From MFD00082-c5 sp963697995 (GTDB lineage: Bacteria; Chlamydiota; Chlamydiia; Chlamydiales; JAJFMB01): a stretch of 64,000 nt of DNA. The DNA is taken from NCBI GenBank assembly GCA_963697995.1, contig OY969110.1:744001-808000 (forward strand), in the 5' to 3' direction. Below, piece by piece: positions 43,427 to 51,850 of this stretch. Under the pieces are notes generated by a model. The model was not told the origin of the DNA and searched no databases. It saw nothing but the letters and a program-made list of their open reading frames with translations. Within the stretch, counting starts at the first letter, position 1. Every line of letters starts with the position of its first letter. The translations under genes and the position numbers were made by a program.

Positions 43427-44020
43427 ATGAGGCAATCAAAGTACTTAAAGCAGTTAGAGCAGTTTACCAATATTCCATTCTTTAAAGTAGTAGATGCAGA
43501 AAAACGGGGTGTCCCAAGACAAGCTCTGGCTTACTTAGTAAAAAAAGGAATTTTAGAGAGGATTTATCCTGGAACTTATCGCTTTTCTCAATATGAACCA
43601 GAAGTTGAATTCCAATGGGAAAACCTTGCATTGGTTGCCGGAAGTATTTCCGAAGGGGTGATATGTCTAATTTCTGCGCTTTGTTATTACGGTTTGACTG
43701 ATCAAATTATGCGACAAGTTTGGATTGCTGTACCGCACGAGTCTTATCCCCCGAAACGACCTAATACAAGAGTTGTTAGAATGCGCAATGTAATGCTTGG
43801 AAAAATTGAAATTGCGCTTGGGGAATATAAGGTCCAGATTTTTGATAGAGAACGCTCTGTTGTTGATGCATTTCGGTATCTTGGCAAGGAAATTGCAATA
43901 AAAGCAATGCAGAGATATTTTCAAAGCACTGAATACAAGGCTGATCCTAAAAAACTAGGTACATATGCAAAGATACTGCGTGTTAACATAACCCCATACA
44001 TTTTATCCTACACAACATGA
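43427..44020 (+). CDS. AbiEi-type antitoxin / transcriptional regulator
   Basis: The 197-residue product belongs to the AbiEi antitoxin family of type IV toxin-antitoxin systems: an N-terminal winged-helix region ('FFKVVDAEKRGVPRQALAYLVKKGILERIYPGTYRF') that binds the locus's own operator, and a C-terminal domain that counters the toxin ('GEYKVQIFDRERSVVDAFRYLGKEIAIKAMQRYF'). The ATG at 43427 has AAGGA directly against it, unsuitable as a ribosome-binding site, consistent with a leaderless transcript. Its stop overlaps the original toxin start as ATGA (44017-44020). Confidence 0.85.
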   Translation: MRQSKYLKQLEQFTNIPFFKVVDAEKRGVPRQALAYLVKKGILERIYPGTYRFSQYEPEVEFQWENLALVAGSISEGVICLISALCYYGLTDQIMRQVWIAVPHESYPPKRPNTRVVRMRNVMLGKIEIALGEYKVQIFDRERSVVDAFRYLGKEIAIKAMQRYFQSTEYKADPKKLGTYAKILRVNITPYILSYTT

Positions 44021-44815
44021 CATCAGATTTGGAAAAATCTTACCTTAGAACGTTTTCTAGCTCGCTTGGCTCATTCCAAACATCGTGAGCATTTTGTATT
44101 AAAAGGTGGAATTCTTTTATCAAAATATATTGAAATAGGTAGAGAAACAAACGACTTAGATTTTCTTGCGCAAAGATTGAGTAATAAAGTCGTAGAATTA
44201 AAAGATATTTTCGACAAGATCGCAAAAATTGACCTTAAGGATGGATTTGTCTTTCAAGAGGTTAGGGTAAGTGAACTTATACATCCACATATGGGGTATC
44301 GAGGAGCTAAAGTATCAATGATGGCTTATTTTGGAAAAACTAGGTTTAAAGTTGCTGTTGATATTGGCTTTGGAGATATTGTGAATGCTGTAGAATATGC
44401 GATTCCCCTTACAGCATACTCTAAAGGGGTCCTTTTTGAAAGTGATGTAAAGTTATCTTGTTATCCCAAGGAATTTATTTTTGCAGAAAAATTGGAAACT
44501 ATTATTCATCGAGGGTCATTTAATAGCCGCATGAAAGATTTTCATGACCTCTATTCTATGATATCTTCTTCCGAATTGTTGATATTTCATAAACTAGAAG
44601 AAGTTGTATCTTTAGTGTTTGAGCATCGAGAAACTCCTCTTGCTTTACCTATTATCTATAAAGAGGATGAAATGAAACAACTACAAAATTATTGGAATGA
44701 GTATTTAAAAAATTTACGTGTAGAAAGTTCTGATATTCTACCAATAATTTTCACTCAAGTTATAGCTACGATTAACGATTGGCTTCGATTAAATATACGA
44801 CTAGGAAAGCGTTAA
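44017..44815 (+). pseudogene. AbiEii-type toxin (nucleotidyltransferase), apparent one-base frameshift near its start
   Basis: From about 44039 on, the frame reads LERFLARLAHSKHREHFVLKGG...RETNDLDFLA, the AbiEii nucleotidyltransferase core (GG and DLD catalytic motifs), continuing to KR at 44815. The natural start is the ATG at 44017 overlapping the antitoxin stop (ATGA), but that reading frame is +1 relative to the core. With four instead of five A at 44033-44037 it would read MTSDLENLTLERFLARLAHS without a break. So the toxin is either inactivated, made by slippage, or the fifth A is an assembly error. A TTG at 44066 would give a 249-residue protein lacking the first ~17 residues. Confidence 0.7.
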
Positions 44816-44868
44816 CATTTTTTTATTTCGCTATTTAATTTCTAGCAGAAGCAAAAATCTCCTTATTT

Positions 44869-45144
44869 TAGTCGGCCCTGAAAAAGTCCTCTCCAATAAA
44901 AAGTGCCCCTTTTGACAAAAAATGCGTTTTACTCATCACCAAACCCCTCAAGGGGGGGAAGCGTCGTTCACCACTTTTTTTGTTGCAAAAGGATCACTTT
45001 TTCTTTGGAGAGCGCGTGTTCCATTCGCGAAATTTTAGAGTTTTTCTCATTGTCATATAATTAAACCTGGCAAAATAGGTTAAATCTCTACCACGTTAAG
45101 TGCAAATTTTTCTCAAGGAACACTTACTTTTTCAAGACTGACTA
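44869..45144. mobile_element. MITE-like element, copy 3
   Basis: 276 bp including flanking TA. Left end GTCGGCCCTGAAAAAGT is intact; the right end (ACTTTTTCAAGACTGAC) has decayed. It fills most of the 400-bp space between the AbiE toxin and the Rhs gene; the remaining bases to 45214 hold only the Rhs ribosome-binding site (AAGGAGG). Confidence 0.85.
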
Positions 45145-45214
45145 TTTTATTGACGAAAAAATAAGAATCCTTTAAAAGGGCGATTTTTTTTGAAAAATCG
45201 GCTTAAGGAGGCTT

Positions 45215-48200
45215 ATGAAACGGGTTTTGTGTCTTATTCTGTGTGGGTTATACCTTTTTGGGGAAGAAATTGATTTACCTTTATATGATTTAAATTCTCA
45301 ATCACCAACTCTTGTGGCAGGCGCTGTCAATGTGGTCACAGGTGAGTTTATCGATGGGGCCATCGATATTAAAGTTTTCGGTCCAACTGTTTTGAGTTTT
45401 GAAAGAGGGTATTCAAGCAAAGATACTGCTTTGAATTCATTTTCTTTGGGATGGCGCGATAACCATTCGGCAAAAGCTAAAGTGTTTAATCAAGGAAAGG
45501 AAGTGCTTTTTGAGGGAGGGCTCTCGTCCCCTCTCTTTTTTAAAGAGGGAAAAGTTGAGAAAAATAAAAAGCAAACCAATTTAGGAGGACCTACAGGGGG
45601 AAGAGCAGCCTATTTTAATGCTGAGATAACCTCTTCAGAATCGGGATATGTCGTCAAAAAAGGCAGTGGGGCTTCTCACGAACTCATCCGAGAGGGGAAA
45701 GCCATTTTAGAAGATGAACTAGAAGAAAAAGATCTATTCCAAAGATTGAAGTTAATTAAGACCCCTTATGAAAAATACAAGATCTTAAAGTCGACTTTTT
45801 TAAATGGGGGGCAATTCTTCTACAATTATTCCGATTTGGGAGGGCTTAAAAGTGTCGTTAGTTTATGTCCCGACGGAAAAAAGGAGTTCGGATCCCTTTC
45901 ATTTCATGGGGCTGGCAACTATTATCATGTGAGGAGCTCTGATGGTCAAGTCGTGCACTTCTTATTTGCAAAACAGAAATTCAAGGACAAGGATAGTTAT
46001 TTACTAAAAAAGGTTGACCCCAGTAATGCTCCTTGGACTGAGTATTCTTATCACGACAAGAAGAAATTGATTACCGAGAAAAGAAGGCCTGATGGGCGCT
46101 CTCTTCAAATAGAATACGATGAGAAAACCTCTAAAGTGAGCAGTTTAAAGTCCCCTTCTGGAAAAGAGGGGGTGTTTGAGACCACTTACAAATTTTGGTA
46201 CAAGAAAGGGGAGGAAGGGATTTGCTATTCCCATGTTTTAGATGCCAATAAAAACTTAACGCTCTATGAGATGCGTCATGGAAAACTCTCTAGAATTGCT
46301 CATTGTGGAAGGGGAAGAAAAGAGCCTCTTTACTACGAGGAGTTTGATTTTGATGCTTCGGGGCAACTAACAAGGCAGGCCTTGATGGCAAGTCAAGGAA
46401 GCGTTAAAGCTGAACGCCTTTTTGAATACGATCGAAGAGGAAATATTGTTAAAGAGAAGTTAATTGGAAATCTTAAAGGGAATGGAGGAGTCTTAATTAA
46501 GCATTTTAAATACTCTGAGGATAACCTTTTAATTAGTGAAACAAATGGAATTGATCTAAAAACTGTTTATTCTTACGTCAAAAATACCGATCTTTTGGCT
46601 TCGAAGTTTCTACTTCATGAAGGCCATATTGTGATGCGAACCTTTTTTAAATACGATTCAAATGGTTGTTTGATTCAGGTGGTAAGAGATAATGGATTTC
46701 ATTTAAGCGAAGAGAATTTAAATGGGGTCACCGAAAAGATAACTCAAGTGTTTACTTTGAGAAATCAAGCTCCCTTCGGTCTACCAGAGATTCAAGAGGA
46801 TTTTGCCCTTAATTTGAAAACAAAAGAACAAGTACGCCTTCTTAAAAAAGTGTTTAACTATAACCAAAAAGGGCACTTGTTGAGAGAGGCTGTCTACAAC
46901 GGAGAGGGGGAGTTTAAGTATGAGACTCTTTTTGAGTATGACTCTCATGGCAACTGTGTTTTAGAGGTTGATCCTTTGGGGCAGAAGATTTTTAGGAGGT
47001 ATGATGAGAATGACAACCTTATTGAAGAAAGAAGCTCTCTTAAATCGTATATAAAGCAATTCTCTTACGATTTGATGAACAGAAAAGTTAAAGAAGAGAT
47101 TTTAGTTAACGGAAAAAGTTATTCAACCTCTTTTGCCTATGATGCCATGGGCTATTTGATTGAAACGACTGATACCTTGGGAAGAACCACACAATTTGTG
47201 AATGATCATCGAGGTAAACCTGTTAAAATAATCGATGCTGAAGGGCATACGGAAAGATTTCAATACGACATTTTTGGGTACGCTTGTTTAAAAAAAGATG
47301 CTTGTGATCTCCAAACGATCACAAAGAGGACTTTTTTAGGAAAGCCCTATCATGTGATTGAGCCAGATGGGAGAGAGGAGAGGATGACTTATGATGTTTT
47401 GGGGCGCTTGAAATGGAAAAAAACGGCTGATGGGGCTGAAATAAAGTACACTTACGATTATTTGGGACGTTTAGTTAGGGAGGAGCATTTTATTGATAAA
47501 AAGTTGTATCGGTTTAGGGAGTGGCACTACAATGCATTTCATTTGCTCTCTGAGAGAGATTTTGAAGGGGTCACGACTCGATATACCTACGATTTTGCGG
47601 GGAGAGTGGTATTAAAGGCGCGAGATGGGGAAGTGACTGAAATCTCATATGACGATTTGGGTAGAGAATCTTTAGTTATTCGGGGAGATTCTTCTTTGAA
47701 AAAGGAGTACGACTTTTTAAATAGGGTTGTGAGGGAGGAGTGGGGAACTGGAGTTGTTAAAAAGTATGAGTATGATGCCGATGGGAATGTCACTAAAACA
47801 GTCACAGAATCGGATGAGGGGATAAAAACGACTTCGACTCTTTTTGATTTTTTGAAGCGCCCCCTTGTAAAAGTGGATGAAGAGGGGCTTAAAACCTATT
47901 TTCATTATGAGATGGGAGAGAGGGTTCTTCGGAGGGTGGTGACTGATCCCAAGGGGGGAAAGTTGATCTCAGAGGAGAATGGGTTGAAACAGGTGTGTCT
48001 TTTAAAGAGGCTCTCAAGCTTTGGAGAGCTTCTTTCGTTGCAGGAAAAGGAGTTTCTTCCGAATGGTTTTTTAGCAAAAGTGAACGATTTTGTCGTGACG
48101 AAAGGGGAGATTGTTTCCTTAATTGAAACACACTATGAGTACGAAGGGAGCCATTTGGTCAGGATGATTGAGGCAGCCAACACTAAAACACCAAAAATCA

Positions 48201-50239
48201 CCTCTTATGAATACAACGAGCTTGGTCAAAAATCGGTTACGATTAAGCCGGATGGGATTTTACTTAAGAGTGAATTTGATCAACTGGAGCGCGTTTTAAG
48301 TCTTGTGTCATCGGATGAAAAAGTGGCGTATCAATACACTTACGATAGGAGTGACAGAATTGTTGAAGTGAAAAACGGTAAGTTTTTTACAAAACGAGGG
48401 TTTAATCAAAGGGGTGAATTGGCTTTTGAGGTTTTTGAGACGGGGGAGAGAGTCGATTTTGATTACGACTTTTTTGGACGCTTAAAAAAGGTGGTTTACC
48501 CAGATGGTTCTTTTGTCGATTATGCTTATGGGAAAAGGGGTCTTGAGAGGGTTTTGAGAACGAAGGGGGAGAAAAGTTTTGAAATAGAAATTAAGTTAAA
48601 TGGAGAGGGGCGCTTTAAGGAAGTGGTTTTCCCAGAGAACGGAGGCGCTCTTAAGTGGCAATTAGATAAGAAGGGAAGAGCTTGTTTAGTCGATCACAAC
48701 GCATTATCCCTTCTTGCAAAAGGGTTTGATGAGAGGGGAAATCTTATTGGCCAGCATGATCAAACTCTTGGGTTAACAGAGGAGTTTTCTTATGATGAGT
48801 TAGATCAATTGGTGGGTGAGTATGCGTATGATTCATTAGGAAATCGGTTAAGGAAGGGGGTAGAGAATTACCGTTATAACGAGCTCAATGAAAGAAGCGA
48901 TTTGACGTATGATAAAAACGGAAATTTAACTTTTGATGGGCACTCTTATTATGAGTACGATCCCTTAAATCGGTTAGTGGCTGTGAATGGTTCAGATCAT
49001 TTCCGGTACGATCCGTTTAACAGATGTATTGCTCATAATGAAAAAACTTTTTTTTATGGGCACTCTTGCATGCTTGGGATAAGGCACGAGAAAGAAGTTG
49101 TTTGCCGCGTTGTGTCAACACTTAAAAAGGAGATTGGGGCCACGCTTTTAGTTGAGAAGGGAGATGAGTGTTTGGCTTGCCTTCCCGATCTTTTTGGCAA
49201 TATTTCAGCTCTTGTTGATCTTAAAACGGGAATGAGTGTCGAGAGGGGGTATTATAAACCGTTTGGGGAGGGGGGACTTGAGCGAATTCCTTTTGGCTAC
49301 CAGGGTAAGTATACGGTGGGTTCCCTAGTTTTTTTTGGCCAGAGGGTTTACCACAAAGAGCTTGGTCGTTTTTTAACTTGCGATCCTTCAGGATTTGCTG
49401 AGGGGCCAAATCTTTATGCGTATACTGGGAATAATCCTTTAAAAAATTGCGATCATTTTGGCCTCTCGAACGCGCTTCGAGTAGCTCAAGCTGTTTTTTT
49501 CACTCTGTTTAATCACGTAGGGCTTTGTTACTCAACGAACGGGACAACGCATCAATTGACCCCTTTCACAGGTCCGGTGTCTCTTTTTGGTCCTCCGAGG
49601 GAGCTTTCAGAGGTGTCGGTTGAGCGGGCGCCGATCTCTTCATTTCGGAAGCAGCCTCATAAATTGGTGACATTTGTGAATGGGATTAGCACGGATGAGG
49701 TGACGCAAGGGCAAAATTTGTTGTTTTTGTCAGAGCTTATAGGGGATGAGGAGTTTATTTTGGTGCATCACGAGACAAATATGGGGGAAGGGGTTTTAGA
49801 TGATGCGTTAAGGTATGTCAGTTACCGACTGACAGGAGGTTTGTCGAATGCCTCTAAGACACTTATGGAAACGTGGGAGAATCATTTGAATCGTTATCCG
49901 GAATCGGGGGAGATTTTGCATATTTGTCACAGTGAGGGAGCGCTTCATACGAAGCTTGCGCTTCAAGCTTTACCTGATGAAATGAAGAGCAAAATAAATG
50001 TTGTCTCAATTGCGGGAGCGGCGTATATTCCTCAGAGAGAATGTGGTAATGTTTGGCACTATGTGAGTCCGCGCGATGTGGTCCCTTTGCTCGATCCAAT
50101 TGGGCGCAGGCAAGCCTTTATCGAGGGGACGCTACACACCCTTTCGGTCCACCCAGACGCCCACTGGTTTGACCATGGTTTTTTAAGTCCAACATATAAT
50201 AAGACAATACAAAATAGAATAGAAAGCTTTATAAGATAA
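45215..50239 (+). CDS. Rhs/YD-repeat protein with C-terminal alpha/beta-hydrolase-like domain
   Basis: The 1674-residue product has a signal peptide (about 1-15), an N-terminal DUF6531-like part ('AGAVNVVTGEFIDGAIDI'), about 40 YD repeats that form a closed shell (YDxxGx, many), and the Rhs core ending 'YYKPFGEGG...FLTCDPSGFAEGPNLYAYTGNNPL' near residue 1405. The ~260-residue C-terminus has a nucleophile-type motif ICHSEGAL (Ser1573, Cys at the usual Gly), and 'FVNGISTDEV', resembling the DUF687-like hydrolase domain of chlamydial proteins. In Rhs systems the variable C-terminus is a delivered toxin. It lies 9 bp before the small exported gene. Confidence 0.83.
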   Translation: MKRVLCLILCGLYLFGEEIDLPLYDLNSQSPTLVAGAVNVVTGEFIDGAIDIKVFGPTVLSFERGYSSKDTALNSFSLGWRDNHSAKAKVFNQGKEVLFEGGLSSPLFFKEGKVEKNKKQTNLGGPTGGRAAYFNAEITSSESGYVVKKGSGASHELIREGKAILEDELEEKDLFQRLKLIKTPYEKYKILKSTFLNGGQFFYNYSDLGGLKSVVSLCPDGKKEFGSLSFHGAGNYYHVRSSDGQVVHFLFAKQKFKDKDSYLLKKVDPSNAPWTEYSYHDKKKLITEKRRPDGRSLQIEYDEKTSKVSSLKSPSGKEGVFETTYKFWYKKGEEGICYSHVLDANKNLTLYEMRHGKLSRIAHCGRGRKEPLYYEEFDFDASGQLTRQALMASQGSVKAERLFEYDRRGNIVKEKLIGNLKGNGGVLIKHFKYSEDNLLISETNGIDLKTVYSYVKNTDLLASKFLLHEGHIVMRTFFKYDSNGCLIQVVRDNGFHLSEENLNGVTEKITQVFTLRNQAPFGLPEIQEDFALNLKTKEQVRLLKKVFNYNQKGHLLREAVYNGEGEFKYETLFEYDSHGNCVLEVDPLGQKIFRRYDENDNLIEERSSLKSYIKQFSYDLMNRKVKEEILVNGKSYSTSFAYDAMGYLIETTDTLGRTTQFVNDHRGKPVKIIDAEGHTERFQYDIFGYACLKKDACDLQTITKRTFLGKPYHVIEPDGREERMTYDVLGRLKWKKTADGAEIKYTYDYLGRLVREEHFIDKKLYRFREWHYNAFHLLSERDFEGVTTRYTYDFAGRVVLKARDGEVTEISYDDLGRESLVIRGDSSLKKEYDFLNRVVREEWGTGVVKKYEYDADGNVTKTVTESDEGIKTTSTLFDFLKRPLVKVDEEGLKTYFHYEMGERVLRRVVTDPKGGKLISEENGLKQVCLLKRLSSFGELLSLQEKEFLPNGFLAKVNDFVVTKGEIVSLIETHYEYEGSHLVRMIEAANTKTPKITSYEYNELGQKSVTIKPDGILLKSEFDQLERVLSLVSSDEKVAYQYTYDRSDRIVEVKNGKFFTKRGFNQRGELAFEVFETGERVDFDYDFFGRLKKVVYPDGSFVDYAYGKRGLERVLRTKGEKSFEIEIKLNGEGRFKEVVFPENGGALKWQLDKKGRACLVDHNALSLLAKGFDERGNLIGQHDQTLGLTEEFSYDELDQLVGEYAYDSLGNRLRKGVENYRYNELNERSDLTYDKNGNLTFDGHSYYEYDPLNRLVAVNGSDHFRYDPFNRCIAHNEKTFFYGHSCMLGIRHEKEVVCRVVSTLKKEIGATLLVEKGDECLACLPDLFGNISALVDLKTGMSVERGYYKPFGEGGLERIPFGYQGKYTVGSLVFFGQRVYHKELGRFLTCDPSGFAEGPNLYAYTGNNPLKNCDHFGLSNALRVAQAVFFTLFNHVGLCYSTNGTTHQLTPFTGPVSLFGPPRELSEVSVERAPISSFRKQPHKLVTFVNGISTDEVTQGQNLLFLSELIGDEEFILVHHETNMGEGVLDDALRYVSYRLTGGLSNASKTLMETWENHLNRYPESGEILHICHSEGALHTKLALQALPDEMKSKINVVSIAGAAYIPQRECGNVWHYVSPRDVVPLLDPIGRRQAFIEGTLHTLSVHPDAHWFDHGFLSPTYNKTIQNRIESFIR

Positions 50240-50248
50240 AGAGGTAAT

Positions 50249-50770
50249 ATGAGATATTTAATTTTATTTTTTTCTTTGATTAATCCGATTGTATGTTGTG
50301 CAAATGAAAGTCCTAAGCATGTTATAGTTGCTGGTAAGGTAAGAGGGGCATCAGCAAACAAAATAGCGAAGAAATACGGCTTACAAATTTGTGGTTTTGG
50401 TGGGGCGATGATGGATTCGGTTAAAGAAATAGGCGTTGACTTTATGGTTTATCGTCCATTGAAGAAGGAGGAGGCTCGTGAACTTCTTGTAAAGTGTGTC
50501 GAAGAATTTTTAGATGATATTAATAATGATGTAGAACTTCGTCCTTACTTAGCAACTTATCCCTTTGATGCGGGTCATATCACTATTTCCCTTTATTCAG
50601 AGGTTCCTCAAGGAAAAGATGTTTGTTTTCCTTATTTTTCTATTGTTTCTAGTCACAAAGGAAAAATACATTATCTTGGCAGGCTTTTGGAAGCTGATAA
50701 ATTTTGTAAACACAAGGAAACGGAGACGTTTGAGGAAGCAAGGTCTATTTTAAAAGTGCAACCGAGTTGA
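50249..50770 (+). CDS. Small exported protein following Rhs; possible immunity partner
   Basis: The 173-residue product has an N-terminal hydrophobic signal (about 2-18, LFFSLINPIVCC) and then a compact domain ('VRGASANKIAKKYGLQICGFGGAMMDSVKEIGVDFMVYRPLKKEEARELLVKCVEEFLDDIN'). AGAGG precedes its ATG at 50249, and the gene begins 9 bp after the Rhs stop. I recognise no family. Position directly after an Rhs toxin gene, with export like the Rhs protein, suggests an immunity or co-factor protein; this is inference. Confidence 0.58.
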   Translation: MRYLILFFSLINPIVCCANESPKHVIVAGKVRGASANKIAKKYGLQICGFGGAMMDSVKEIGVDFMVYRPLKKEEARELLVKCVEEFLDDINNDVELRPYLATYPFDAGHITISLYSEVPQGKDVCFPYFSIVSSHKGKIHYLGRLLEADKFCKHKETETFEEARSILKVQPS

Positions 50771-50821
50771 AAGAGAGTTGTTTTTACCGTCTTAGTAATG
50801 AGTTTGGTATTAAAAGGGGAT

Positions 50822-51073
50822 TCAAGGGGTGTTAACCCCTTGACGCTGGGGTGAGGGGTTAGGGGAGAGGGGCTGCGAAAGCCCCTCTCCCCTTTAACGT
50901 CTCGGGGAAACTTTTTTTCCCCGAGACGGATAATCAATCCGTTGTAATTCAAGGGGGGGGTAGGGGGGAAAAAAAGATTTTTCCCCCCTGTATCCACTTG
51001 GAGAGTAAATAAAAGGGGGATCCTAAGGGGGAAAAACTTTCCCCCTTAGAAATTCTCCAACTTGAAGTTGGAG
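50822..51073. repeat. Cluster of six perfect hairpins
   Basis: Within 252 bp there are six perfect or near-perfect inverted repeats: 50822-50843 (TCAAGGGG/CCCCTTGA), 50861-50893 (14-bp stem), 50898-50928 (CGTCTCGGGGAA/TTCCCCGAGACG), 50962-50989 (AGGGGGGAAAAA/TTTTTCCCCCCT), 51023-51049 (CTAAGGGGGAAA/TTTCCCCCTTAG) and 51055-51073 (CTCCAACTT/AAGTTGGAG). Several are unusually G/C-rich for this AT-rich genome. No coding frame is supported here. Confidence 0.85.
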
Positions 51074-51372
51074 CAATTCTCTCTTTTCCATTTTTTTATT
51101 ACACGATTAAACGATAGGAACGATAAATTCTATTCTGCGTCACTTTTTTTTCCGATTTTTCCCGAGGCGAAAAATTAATTTGTTGTGCTTGAAGTTGGAG
51201 CAATTTTCTCTTTTCCATTTTTTTATTACACGATTAAACGATAGGAGCGATAAATTCTATTCTGCTTCACTTTTTTTTCCGATTTTTCCCGAGACGAAAA
51301 ATTAATTTGTTGTACTTAAAGTTGGAAGCAATTCTCCTCTTTTGCCGTTTTTTTTTCCCGAGACGTACAATC
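51061..51372. repeat. 127-bp direct repeats (two plus a partial third)
   Basis: The unit 'CTTGAAGTTGGAGCAATT...' starts at 51061, 51188 and (diverged) 51315, spacing exactly 127 bp. Each carries TTACACGATTAAACGATAGG and ends with CCCGAG(A/G)CG, which also ends the hairpin at 50919-50928 and recurs at 51161, 51288 and 51357. From 51373 to 51600 I see nothing except AT-rich sequence and a short palindrome ACAGAGTCCTCTGT. Confidence 0.85.
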
Positions 51373-51621
51373 AATCTGTTTATGTTCCAATACAGAGTCC
51401 TCTGTAGAGGTCTGCATTTTGCTCCCAAGCCTATTTTGATCAATTGAATTTAAGAAAGCATTCAAAAGGTTATTTTTCCTCAAATTCATCTTTTGGCAAG
51501 TCCATTAGCTGAGGTGATTTTATAGCGATTAACCCCCTTTTTTTTAGCAAAAATAATTTTTATTGCATCTTTTTTCTTAGTTTGATTAAAGTTCAATTTA
51601 ATGCTTAAAAAGGAGGCTCAT

Positions 51622-51771
51622 ATGGCCATTACATCAAATATCGGTTTTTTACTTTTGGCGATCTATTTGATCCTTATGGGAATTAATAGTATCGTTCCTA
51701 TTCCATTACCGGCAATCGTTTATGGAATTCTTGCTTTAATTTCAGGTATTTTTATCCTCCTCGGAAGATAA
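51622..51771 (+). CDS. 49-residue membrane protein
   Basis: A short ORF with a strong AAAAAGGAGG at 51607-51616, six bases before ATG 51622, encodes a 49-residue hydrophobic hairpin (two helices, 'IGFLLLAIYLILMGI' and 'YGILALISGIFILLG') ending in GR. The same type of tiny two-helix membrane protein, length about 45-50 residues and ending LLGR, occurs in many bacteria with unknown function. It precedes an inverted repeat that overlaps the next gene's ribosome-binding site. Confidence 0.7.
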   Translation: MAITSNIGFLLLAIYLILMGINSIVPIPLPAIVYGILALISGIFILLGR

Positions 51772-51801
51772 TCTTGTCAAATTGATGCAAGGTCAGTTAT
51801 T

Positions 51802-51843
51802 ATCCTTTAGCTTTAAGTGATAAGATACCTGAAGCTAAAGGAT
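51802..51843 (+). promoter_or_regulatory. 12-bp inverted repeat: terminator and/or ribosome-site switch
   Basis: ATCCTTTAGCTT (51802-51813) and AAGCTAAAGGAT (51832-51843) form a 12-bp stem with an 18-nt loop, followed by TTTTT. It can end the transcript of the 49-residue gene, and its right arm contains the AAAGGA of the glycosyltransferase start at 51851, so it could also hide it. Confidence 0.6.
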
Positions 51844-51850
51844 TTTTCCC

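Noticed and set aside
44040..44225. Minus-strand frame over the toxin start
   Set aside because: Overlaps conserved nucleotidyltransferase motifs on the plus strand; not coding.
47587..48131. Minus-strand open frames inside the Rhs gene
   Set aside because: Opposite YD repeats; no Shine-Dalgarno, composition follows the coding strand.
50059..50361. Minus-strand frame of 100 codons over the Rhs end and next gene
   Set aside because: Both plus-strand genes are supported by signals and features; this frame is their shadow.
50671..50997. Minus-strand frame of 108 codons in the hairpin cluster
   Set aside because: It runs through G/C-rich palindromes, giving low-complexity proline/glycine sequence, and has no start signal.
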